Below, piece after piece: positions 1 to 5,636 of a DNA stretch of 5,637 nt. The stretch's first letter is position 1. The number at the start of each line of letters is the position of its first letter. The notes beneath the pieces were generated by a model that saw nothing but the letters and a program-made list of their open reading frames with translations, was not told where the DNA came from and searched no databases. The translations under genes and the position numbers were made by a program. The stretch comes from Bacillota bacterium (GTDB lineage: Bacteria; Bacillota; Bacilli; Lactobacillales; Streptococcaceae): contig JAJXWC010000159.1 of NCBI GenBank assembly GCA_021781855.1, positions 1-5,637 of the forward strand, in the 5' to 3' direction.

Positions 1-910
1 CAAATGTTATTCCGCCATGATGAATTTGTCTTTTACCGCGAAATATCGTGCCTAGTTCTCCAAAATTTGCTGTAAAAATTACGATACTCGGACGGTCCGT
101 TTTGACTGAAAGACTCAGATTATCTAGTGTCAGTCTCGCTTGTTCTTTGGTCAAATCAACTTCGTCAAGCAAAAAAGGATGGTCAATTCCGTCAACTAGC
201 TTAACTTGTTCTAAGTCGCTAGAAAATGCCTCCGATAACAATTTCCCAACACGAAAGTCTAGTGCTGTATCTTTTACATTTTCAATATCGCCGCGAACTG
301 TTTCCGTCATATCTAAAAGCGGAACAAAACGCGAAGCTGCCAAGCTTAAGTGATGACGGTCAACAGGGACACTTGCATCGCCACTAAGATTGAAATAGGC
401 ATGTCCAGTTGGATTAAACACCGTATCTTTATCAGAAACTGCTGAATACTCAATCGTCCATCGCCCTTTTTCATCAAATGAGTGCGTCACAATCATATCA
501 AGTTTGCCAGGATAGCCATTTTCGCCATCATTTGAAGTCAAATAAAATTTGACCCCTGCGACATCATTCTTCTCAAAAATAGAAAAACGCCAGAGCTTTG
601 TGTTCATTGCATCCTCGCCACCGTGCAAAGTCTGCAAGCCATCATTCTGCTTTAACTGATAGTTCTGTGTACCAATTTTGAGTTTTCCGTTTTTAATTCG
701 TCCTGCGGTTCGTCCGACCGTTGCACCTGGATAAGTATCTTTTTCAAGATATTCCTGTGCAGAATCAAAGCCGAGCACAATATTTTTTCCATCAACAATC
801 CAATCCACAATCCGCGCGCCGAAATTAGTAAACGAAATCTTAATTCCTGCACGATTTTCAAACGTGATTAATGTTGCACCTAAGCCAAAAGCTTTTATTG
901 TAAATTTCAT
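1..910 (-). CDS. galM: Aldose 1-epimerase (galactose mutarotase), 3' end missing
   Basis: Catalyses interconversion of the alpha and beta anomers of galactose and related aldoses (EC 5.1.3.3) in the cytoplasm, feeding galactose or arabinose catabolism. The reading frame is open from 910 to the left edge and gives 303 complete residues. Visible motifs are GRTAGRI (66-72), LHGGED with His96, NPTGHAYFNL with His170, GIDHPF with Asp243, and HHGGITF (297-303), after which the catalytic Glu304 codon is cut at its first base. These numbers match the L. lactis GalM active site (His96, His170, Asp243, Glu304; 339 residues) as I remember it, so about 35 residues are missing. The start at 910 is chosen by that alignment, with GGTG six bases upstream. 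In-frame ATGs at 913, 943 and 949 are alternatives that would add up to 13 residues. It follows rpiR in the same direction, but a probable terminator lies between them, so it may have its own promoter. Family assignment is secure; the exact start is not. Confidence 0.95.
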   Translation of the reverse strand, partial: MKFTIKAFGLGATLITFENRAGIKISFTNFGARIVDWIVDGKNIVLGFDSAQEYLEKDTYPGATVGRTAGRIKNGKLKIGTQNYQLKQNDGLQTLHGGEDAMNTKLWRFSIFEKNDVAGVKFYLTSNDGENGYPGKLDMIVTHSFDEKGRWTIEYSAVSDKDTVFNPTGHAYFNLSGDASVPVDRHHLSLAASRFVPLLDMTETVRGDIENVKDTALDFRVGKLLSEAFSSDLEQVKLVDGIDHPFLLDEVDLTKEQARLTLDNLSLSVKTDRPSIVIFTANFGELGTIFRGKRQIHHGGITF

Positions 911-962
911 CATCTTCACCAAATCTATCTTACGAAATTTCATCGCCATTCTTCTTTAAATC

Positions 963-989
963 TCAACAGAACAACTCCACTTTTATCAT
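963..989 (-). CDS. Possible 8-codon leader peptide upstream of galM
   Basis: A very short frame, ATG to TGA, encodes MIKVELFC. It is preceded by the best Shine-Dalgarno sequence in this leader, AAAGGAG, with seven bases between GGAG and the ATG. Its stop lies 13 bases before the first in-frame ATG of galM (949). The galM starts themselves have only weak ribosome binding sites, so translation of this peptide could load ribosomes for galM by coupling. The peptide resembles no family I know. It could equally be the relic of an older gene start or a chance match. Confidence 0.3.
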   Translation of the reverse strand: MIKVELFC

Positions 990-1003
990 AACATTTCTCC
1001 TTT

Positions 1004-1017
1004 TGAAAATGTTTCCA
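1004..1017 (-). promoter_or_regulatory. Possible CcpA binding site (cre) in the galM leader
   Basis: The minus strand reads TGGAAACATTTTCA, which matches the lactococcal cre consensus WGWAARCGYTWWMA at 12 of 14 positions. The mismatches are G at position 3 and A in place of the central G. It lies just upstream of the AAAGGAG Shine-Dalgarno, where CcpA binding would act as a roadblock to transcription under glucose repression. The broken central CG makes this a weak candidate. Confidence 0.3.
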
Positions 1018-1033
1018 TTTCCCCAAACAAAAA

Positions 1034-1049
1034 CTGGAAATACTTCCAG
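1034..1049 (-). promoter_or_regulatory. 16-bp inverted repeat, operator or weak terminator
   Basis: A perfect inverted repeat CTGGAA-(4 nt)-TTCCAG lies about 85 bases upstream of the first possible galM ATG. On the minus strand it is followed directly by TTTTTGTTT, so in the transcript it could act as a weak intrinsic terminator or attenuator. As DNA it could be an operator for a dimeric regulator. The stem is only six base pairs, so neither reading is strong. Confidence 0.35.
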
Positions 1050-1140
1050 AAAATGAAGGGGAGAATAATGTTATTGAGTTGGAATTTCTATAAAATTTCA
1101 ATCTGCACCAGAAGTTTATCTCAGTAGTACGTGCTAAATT

Positions 1141-1171
1141 AAAAATCACCTATTAACAATAGATGATTTTT
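1141..1171 (-). terminator. AT-rich intrinsic terminator of rpiR (possibly bidirectional)
   Basis: A near-perfect hairpin: AAAAATCA (1141-1148) pairs with TGATTTTT (1164-1171), then one C/A mismatch, then CTATT (1150-1154) pairs with AATAG (1158-1162), with a three-base loop. Thirteen base pairs are made and both strands end in a run of T, the usual shape of AT-rich lactococcal terminators. It directly abuts the hairpin element that separates it from the rpiR stop codon. Removing that element would place it right after the stop, which supports its role as the original rpiR terminator. Confidence 0.6.
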
Positions 1172-1330
1172 AAGGGCACCTCTAAAAACTGCTGATTTCG
1201 AATTTGAGCTAAATTTTTCAAAATCGAGGACTGACGACGAAGGCTTGCTGGCGCAAGTCTAGGAGGAAGACGAAGAATTTGGAAAATTTAGCCAAATTCG
1301 GAATTTCTGAGTTTTTAGAGGTGCCCTTAA
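1170..1330. mobile_element. Hairpin-forming MITE-like element, 153-bp core flanked by TTAA
   Basis: The terminal 18 bases AGGGCACCTCTAAAAACT (1173-1190) are repeated exactly, inverted, at 1310-1327. With the outer bases the perfect match reaches 21 bases per side. The two halves go on pairing imperfectly inwards (CGAATTTGAGCTAAATTTT against the complement of AAAATTTAGCCAAATTCGG, then GGCTTGC against GCAAGTC) down to a tiny apex near 1251, so the whole unit folds as one long stem. Both ends are bordered by TTAA, fitting a TA or TTAA target duplication. There is no transposase inside, as in a non-autonomous miniature element moved by an insertion sequence elsewhere. I cannot name the parent family. 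Confidence 0.7.
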
Positions 1331-2067
1331 ATATGATTCTTATAAATCGAATAAGCATCAATAAGCACGCGCGACAAGACTGATAAAGGCAAGCGACTAT
1401 GAACATCAAGGTCAAAATAATTCACCTCAAGCGGACTTTTGTAGCCAATCAAACTGACATCTGACAATGCAGTCAGTCTCGTATTTGGTGTGACCGTCAG
1501 AGCTAAAATCTGACATTTTTTTATTTTAGCAATTTCAAGGGCGCTCAAAATCTCTTGCGTTGCCCCGGACAGCGAAAGCGCAATAATCAAACTTTTGTTC
1601 CCTGTAAACTGTGCATAGTAGGCCATATATTTTGCATCATCATATAAACTTACTCTTTTGCGGAAAAGCTGTAATTTTTTCATTAATTCATCCGCAACAT
1701 TTGTTGATAATCCGCGCGAAAAAATCAAAATCTCATCTGATTCGTGAATAAGTTTAACTGCCGATTCAATAGCTTCTGCCGAAATATTATTAATTGTCTG
1801 CAAAAGCTCCTCTTCGTTTTTAGCAACAGCCGCCAAAATTTCTTTGGAAAATCCATCAAGTTGAGGCAAACTTTTCTCTTTGATTGAATAGCGAAAGGCG
1901 GCATAGCCTGCAAAACCTTTCTTGCGTACCGTTCGATTAATCGTGGACAAACTCACGTGAGCAAGCTCTGCCAATTCCGAAATCGACATTGTCGGAATTT
2001 CATCGTAATGAGCCTGAATAATTTGCCAAGTGTAACTTTCTGCACTAGATAAACTTTGATTGACCAT
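1327..2067 (-). CDS. RpiR-family transcriptional regulator (HTH + SIS domain)
   Basis: A DNA-binding regulator that senses a phosphorylated sugar. From the chosen start it is 246 residues. Residues 1-75 form the RpiR N-terminal helix-turn-helix domain, with recognition region SISELAELAHVSLSTINR (28-45). Residues about 105-235 form a SIS sugar-isomerase fold with the phosphosugar-binding motif SLSGATQE (165-172). The frame is open up to an ATG at 2163, but the ATG at 2067 is preferred because the family normally begins about 25 residues before the HTH, AGG lies six bases upstream, and the 32 extra residues (rich in K, R and G) look non-coding. It follows the GH43 gene by 130 bases and probably controls this locus; whether it activates or represses cannot be read from sequence. 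Its TAA stop lies in the TTAA border of the hairpin element, but the pre-insertion sequence would give the same stop, so the protein looks intact. Confidence 0.9.
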   Translation of the reverse strand: MVNQSLSSAESYTWQIIQAHYDEIPTMSISELAELAHVSLSTINRTVRKKGFAGYAAFRYSIKEKSLPQLDGFSKEILAAVAKNEEELLQTINNISAEAIESAVKLIHESDEILIFSRGLSTNVADELMKKLQLFRKRVSLYDDAKYMAYYAQFTGNKSLIIALSLSGATQEILSALEIAKIKKCQILALTVTPNTRLTALSDVSLIGYKSPLEVNYFDLDVHSRLPLSVLSRVLIDAYSIYKNHI

Positions 2068-2190
2068 GTTTAACCTACTTCTTTTGTAATATCTTCCACC
2101 ACCTTGCTTTTTCATCTCTCTGTACTTCATGGATATTGAAAATGTCAGGTCGTCCCCTAACATCTGTGGAGAAGAAAGAATCTCTGTTTC

Positions 2191-2199
2191 ATTATATCA
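2191..2199 (-). promoter_or_regulatory. Extended -10 promoter for rpiR
   Basis: The minus strand reads TGATATAAT, a perfect extended -10 (TGnTATAAT), and its TGA is also the stop codon of the GH43 gene. No good -35 hexamer lies 16-18 bases upstream, which extended -10 promoters can tolerate. Transcription would begin near 2184, giving a leader of about 117 bases before the preferred rpiR start. It would let rpiR be expressed independently of the hydrolase genes. Confidence 0.45.
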
Positions 2200-3585
2200 T
2201 TCTTTTATCAATTCCACGCGGTCAATCGCTAGTTTGCTTCCGCCTACATCTGACTGGATGGTGAGCTGATTTGTTTTTGATAGATTTACAGTAAACTGGA
2301 CGGGCTGATAATATTGGCTAGGTTCTATTGTTCCTGTTCCAGTTTTCTTACCATTTATTGTCAAATCCAAAGCATCAAGACTATTCACATCAGATTGATT
2401 GCTTGTTTTCACATAAACAATCAGCGTATAAACTCCACTATCTACCTTGAAATCCAAAGTCAATTTATCCGTGAAATTTTCGAAACCGACAACAGCCTTT
2501 TTCTCAACAGCCTGTTCATCATTTTCCACTTTCAAATCTCCTGAAAGACTTCCGTTTGAAGCTGCAAGACGAATTCGTTCTGGCTCGCCACTTGGCAACT
2601 TCTGCAAATTCTGGGCCGAAAGTGGTGCGCTAAGCTTGATGGTATTTTCTTTCGTCCAAGTAAACTCTTGCAAACGAACTTCACGATTCCAGCCGCCGTG
2701 ATTCCACCGTGCTGTATGGAAAATCAGCCAATTTTCTTTTCCGTCCTCGGAAGTTGCAAAGCCATTATGTCCGGGGCCGAAAGTATCTGCTGTTTTTTCA
2801 AAAATAGGCTTTTTTTGTTTTATCCAGGACTTCGGATTGAGCAAATTCGCACCGACATTTGCCGTCAATAAACCCAAACAATAATCATTGTCCCAACTTC
2901 CACTCGCCGAGTAAGTCAAATTGATAACACCTTTATGAATAATTACCTCTGGTCCCTCATTAACTAATGGATTCCCATTTTTTTCCCAAGCATACTGGGG
3001 CTGCGAAATCAAAATTTTCTGCCCTTTGACTATAGCCATCGGTGAAGTCATTGCGGCAATGTAAAGATTTTGCGCCACATTTTCATCCCCTTGCCAGCCT
3101 GACCAAACAAAATAATTTTTATCTCCAACGGTCAAAACTGTACCGTCAATCGCAAATTTGTCATCCATTCCTACCATTTTTGACAGTTTCCAGTTTTTTG
3201 ACAGTGGATTTTTATCTTTATTGCTTAACACATACATTTGATGAATATCACTCGTCGGATTATAAGCAAAATAAATATACCAAACTCCAGCAATTCGATG
3301 AAGTTCTGGTGCCCAAGCACTATCTGTATCATTTGGCGCAGTCCAAACAACCTGTTTTTCTCCCGAAAGTAGCGTTGTCAAATATTTAGAACGCCATAAG
3401 GTCACGTTATCTCCCGTTGTTTTGGTGTAATAATAATAACCATCCGCCTGAAAAATATTCGGGTCTGCTCCATCATTGTCAATAATCGGTGTAAATTCTC
3501 CCACTTTTACCTCACTATTTTTAGAACAACCTGTCAAAAATACAAGAGCAATTCCTAAAATCAGCCATTTCAAGCACTTTTTCAA
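2197..3585 (-). CDS. Surface lipoprotein glycoside hydrolase family 43, probable exo-alpha-L-arabinofuranosidase
   Basis: An inverting glycosidase expected to release terminal L-arabinose (or xylose) from plant oligosaccharides outside the cell. The 462 residues begin with a lipoprotein signal peptide (MKKCLKW, hydrophobic 7-18, lipobox LTGC with Cys20). The five-bladed propeller catalytic domain spans about 30-335: base Asp41 in GADPNIF, pKa-tuning Asp147 in FAIDGTV, acid Glu210 in NEGPEV, and the conserved His273 in GPGHNGF. The stretches WAPELHRIAGVWYIYFAYN and WSGWQGDENV resemble the Araf43A-type exo-1,5-alpha-L-arabinofuranosidases (subfamily 26). Residues about 340-462 look like a CBM6/CBM35-type beta-sandwich ending in LAIDRVEL. 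Start is TTG, preceded by GAGGAG seven bases upstream; an in-frame stop lies just above, so no ATG is available. It lies between the GH2 gene and rpiR. Family and location are firm; the substrate is inferred, and beta-xylosidase is the alternative. Confidence 0.92.
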   Translation of the reverse strand: MKKCLKWLILGIALVFLTGCSKNSEVKVGEFTPIIDNDGADPNIFQADGYYYYTKTTGDNVTLWRSKYLTTLLSGEKQVVWTAPNDTDSAWAPELHRIAGVWYIYFAYNPTSDIHQMYVLSNKDKNPLSKNWKLSKMVGMDDKFAIDGTVLTVGDKNYFVWSGWQGDENVAQNLYIAAMTSPMAIVKGQKILISQPQYAWEKNGNPLVNEGPEVIIHKGVINLTYSASGSWDNDYCLGLLTANVGANLLNPKSWIKQKKPIFEKTADTFGPGHNGFATSEDGKENWLIFHTARWNHGGWNREVRLQEFTWTKENTIKLSAPLSAQNLQKLPSGEPERIRLAASNGSLSGDLKVENDEQAVEKKAVVGFENFTDKLTLDFKVDSGVYTLIVYVKTSNQSDVNSLDALDLTINGKKTGTGTIEPSQYYQPVQFTVNLSKTNQLTIQSDVGGSKLAIDRVELIKE

Positions 3586-3587
3586 GT

Positions 3588-3611
3588 CTATCTCCTCATC
3601 GCTTTTCTCCT
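3588..3611 (-). promoter_or_regulatory. Tandem ribosome binding sites with a three-codon minimal ORF before the GH43 gene
   Basis: Upstream of the TTG start the minus strand carries AGGAG (3607-3611), seven bases, then ATG AGG AGA TAG (3599-3588). This tiny frame ends two bases before the TTG start. Its AGG-AGA codons include the GGAG used by the TTG start. Ribosomes on the first site would therefore stop on top of the second, which could couple or tune expression. It may also be only a redundant Shine-Dalgarno. Confidence 0.4.
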
Positions 3612-3651
3612 ATTACTTTAGGATTTTAGCCTTTTATCACTTACTATTTTG

Positions 3652-3659
3652 TCACGTGA
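3652..3659. promoter_or_regulatory. TCACGTGA palindrome upstream of the GH43 gene
   Basis: A perfect 8-bp palindrome, about 67 bases before the TTG start of the lipoprotein gene. A wider inverted repeat surrounds it: ATCAC at 3636-3640 and GTGAT at 3656-3660. The position suits an operator overlapping or following a promoter, and RpiR regulators bind inverted repeats, but nothing ties this site to the regulator here. The nearest promoter-like pair on the minus strand is TTGAAT (3692-3697) and TAAATA (3670-3675), which is weak. Confidence 0.25.
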
Positions 3660-3710
3660 TTTGAACTTCTATTTAATGAAGCACAGATTAAATTCAAAGC
3701 TTAATGCCGC

Positions 3711-3800
3711 TTATCCCGCCACCTTAGAAGCGAGGGTATTGCGATTGTGACTAGCGACTTTAGTGACCATCATAGCACGAAGTGTGTAGATAGCACGCAT
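3711..3800 (-). CDS. Possible 29-codon small ORF in the GH2-GH43 gap
   Basis: An ATG-to-TAA frame encodes a 29-residue basic peptide beginning MRAIYTLRAMMVTKV and ending in SKVAG. By hand count it is about 48% GC (43 of 90), clearly richer than the flanking genes. The frame is open upstream without a break to the GH2 stop codon at 3849 and is in phase with GH2, giving a 45-codon in-frame tail after that TGA. There is no good ribosome binding site: the nearest AGGA is about 15 bases from the ATG. It may be a fragment of a former gene, a dispersed repeat or a chance frame; I recognise no family. Confidence 0.25.
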   Translation of the reverse strand: MRAIYTLRAMMVTKVASHNRNTLASKVAG

Positions 3801-3803
3801 TAC

Positions 3804-3840
3804 TGAGATAAAAATTCCTACGGTCGGAGCAATTATCTCA
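3804..3840 (-). repeat. 37-nt stem-loop just downstream of the GH2 gene
   Basis: TGAGATAA (3804-3811) and TTATCTCA (3833-3840) are perfectly complementary over 8 bp. A 4x4 internal loop follows, then an inner TCC/GGA stem with a seven-base loop. It begins eight bases after the GH2 stop codon, where a terminator or mRNA-stabilising hairpin is expected. No T-run follows on the minus strand, so it is not a canonical terminator; 3'-end protection or processing between GH2 and GH43 fits better. This is a structural reading only. Confidence 0.45.
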
Positions 3841-3848
3841 AAAATGCC

Positions 3849-5636
3849 TCACTCCACATTTAGAATATGAAAACCGTCATTGATTGCTTTGATTTCTGAC
3901 AAATCACATTTCGGCTGTCGGTCATAAGTTAATAACCCATTGATTTCTTGCTCTACATCGGTCAGCTGGGTGTAACAAAATCCCCATAAACCCTTTGACG
4001 CATACAAAGCTTCCATAATGCGCCGATAATCCGCCAAATAGTCTACTGCATTAGCAACCGAAGTATAACCCCAACCTGCTTTTCCAGAAACGTCAAAACC
4101 GATTCCACCAAATTCGGTCAAAAGAATGGGCTGATTCTGATAAGCAAAACCTTTTGCAAAAATCGGCCATGGTGCTCCCGGATGCATCACCAAATTTTCT
4201 CTTGTACTCAAGGTCTCTTTGAAATACTCGTATTTTCGTGTTTCCTCTTTTTGACCATGATTATAATTATGAATCGAACAAATGTCCGTTTCCGTCATCG
4301 CCCAACCATCGTTTGATACAACCAACCGCGTAGTATCTAAAGCATGAAGATAGTGGTACATATTTTGCGAAAAATGCTGTTGCTGTCTATCAAAAGCAAT
4401 TTTTGGTACTCCCCAGCTCTCATTAATCGGCACCCAAGTAATAAGTGACGGATGATTATAATCCCGTTCAATGATTTCTTTCCATTCATGCATCAAACGT
4501 GTCGTTGCATCAAAATTATAAATTGTTGGCGCCGCACATTCTCCCCAAACTAAATACCCCAATTTGTCCGCCCAGTACAAAAATCTAGGGTCCGCTACTT
4601 TTTGATGCTTTCGACAACCATTAAAACCCATTGACTTTGCCAATTCGATATCTTTCTTGAAATCTTCATCTGTCGGTGCGGTCAGCAAACCTGTTGGCCA
4701 ATAACCCTGGTCTAATACCAATTTTTCATAGTAGGGGTGATTGTTCAGATAAATCATCCCATTTTGCTGATGAATCTTTCGTAAGCCAAAATAAGAGGTT
4801 ACTTCATCAAACACTCTATCAGCCGAGTGAAGTTTCAGAACCACATCAAACAAATTGGGATTTTCAGGTGTCCAAGACCAACCATCATGATGAAAATTAC
4901 TTCGGAAAATATGCTCCTGCAGCAGTTCCACATCAAATACTGTTTTTACAGCATTCAGCAGTAATTCCCCTTGTGCAACTTCTTCCCCTTTAAACTTAAT
5001 CTGATAATCCAAAAGCAAATTTGCTTTTTTATTCAAATCAATCTCAAATTCCACTTTGCCATCATCATAAAGCGGAGTGATTTTCAAATCTTTAATGTAA
5101 AACGCTTCCACGACTTCCAGCCAAACCGTCTGCCAAATCCCCGTTGAATTCGTGTACCAAATTCCTGCCGACTCTTCTTCCCAAAATTGCTTTCCTCGCG
5201 GAATACTCTCATCATCGTGGGGGTCATAAACCCGAACGCTAAGATTTTGCTCGCCTTTAGTCAGATAATCCGTAATGTCCACCGAAAAAGAAGTGTGTCC
5301 GCCAAAATGATTCAGTACATGACAGCCATTTACAAAAATATCTGCTTCATAGTCAACCGCCCCAAAGTGCAGCAACACTCTCTGATTTTCTTTTCGCTCT
5401 ACTTCAAACATTCGATGATACCAAACCACATCATGCGGCGTACGCTCATCAATTCCCGACTCTTGACTCTGATAAACAAAAGGAACATTAATTTTACGAT
5501 TATAAGGAATTATCGTATTAAAATATTTTTCACGCACTCCCTTATTTTCATCATCAAAAACAAAATCCCATTCGCCATTCAAATTTAACCAATTTTTCCG
5601 AATAAATTGTGGGCGAGGATATTCAATCCGTTTCAC
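3849..5636 (-). CDS. Cytoplasmic glycoside hydrolase family 2 enzyme (beta-galactosidase/beta-glucuronidase-like); 5' end uncertain
   Basis: A retaining exo-glycosidase acting on beta-linked sugars inside the cell, since no signal peptide is present. The 595 residues hold a jelly-roll sugar-binding domain (about 1-175, with LNLNGEWDF and VWYHRMFEV), an Ig-like sandwich (about 178-285) and a TIM barrel (about 290-595). The acid/base is Glu406 in INESWG and the nucleophile Glu508 in LTEFGG; GCRKHQKVADPRFLYWADKLG (340-360) is the family signature around the active-site arginine. Length is normal for the short GH2 group of about 600 residues, much smaller than LacZ. The first codon seen is GTG at 5636, one base from the edge, so a start upstream is possible and the ribosome binding site is not visible. 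It probably leads the GH43 gene across a 263-bp gap. Members include beta-galactosidases, beta-glucuronidases and alpha-L-arabinopyranosidases; sequence alone does not decide. Confidence 0.9.
   Translation of the reverse strand: MKRIEYPRPQFIRKNWLNLNGEWDFVFDDENKGVREKYFNTIIPYNRKINVPFVYQSQESGIDERTPHDVVWYHRMFEVERKENQRVLLHFGAVDYEADIFVNGCHVLNHFGGHTSFSVDITDYLTKGEQNLSVRVYDPHDDESIPRGKQFWEEESAGIWYTNSTGIWQTVWLEVVEAFYIKDLKITPLYDDGKVEFEIDLNKKANLLLDYQIKFKGEEVAQGELLLNAVKTVFDVELLQEHIFRSNFHHDGWSWTPENPNLFDVVLKLHSADRVFDEVTSYFGLRKIHQQNGMIYLNNHPYYEKLVLDQGYWPTGLLTAPTDEDFKKDIELAKSMGFNGCRKHQKVADPRFLYWADKLGYLVWGECAAPTIYNFDATTRLMHEWKEIIERDYNHPSLITWVPINESWGVPKIAFDRQQQHFSQNMYHYLHALDTTRLVVSNDGWAMTETDICSIHNYNHGQKEETRKYEYFKETLSTRENLVMHPGAPWPIFAKGFAYQNQPILLTEFGGIGFDVSGKAGWGYTSVANAVDYLADYRRIMEALYASKGLWGFCYTQLTDVEQEINGLLTYDRQPKCDLSEIKAINDGFHILNVE

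Larger units (their letters stand above)
911..1326. other. Intergenic region between rpiR and galM
   Basis: This 416-bp gap contains, reading with transcription from right to left, the hairpin element (1174-1326), the AT-rich terminator hairpin (1141-1171), an AT-rich stretch of about 90 bases, the 16-bp palindrome, the cre-like site and the short leader frame. A galM promoter is expected between about 1050 and 1140. The best I can find there on the minus strand is TTGAAA followed 18 bases later by TCAATA, which is too poor to call. I see no convincing protein gene or stable RNA in it. Confidence 0.6.

Noticed and set aside
48..353. Plus-strand open frame of about 100 codons
   Set aside because: It lies wholly opposite galM, whose minus-strand frame contains the catalytic motifs; the plus-strand peptide is serine-rich and of no recognisable family.
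940..1149. Minus-strand open frame of 69 codons in the rpiR-galM gap
   Set aside because: It runs through the palindrome and the leader elements, has no ribosome binding site and has an unlikely composition; it is more probably non-coding leader DNA.
1218..1415. Minus-strand open frame of 65 codons across the hairpin element
   Set aside because: It overlaps the 3' end of rpiR in another frame and consists largely of the inverted-repeat element; no start signal or family resemblance.
2068..2163. 32-residue N-terminal extension of the RpiR protein from an ATG at 2163
   Set aside because: No Shine-Dalgarno precedes 2163, the added residues do not resemble the family, and the start at 2067 gives the usual distance to the HTH.
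2314..3389. Several plus-strand open frames of 67-115 codons opposite the GH43 gene
   Set aside because: All are antisense to a gene with intact catalytic residues and a lipobox; they lack ribosome binding sites and recognisable domains.
5187..5588. Plus-strand open frame of 133 codons opposite the GH2 5' end
   Set aside because: Antisense shadow of the GH2 sugar-binding domain, rich in Ile and Asn as expected from AT-rich reverse translation; no family match.
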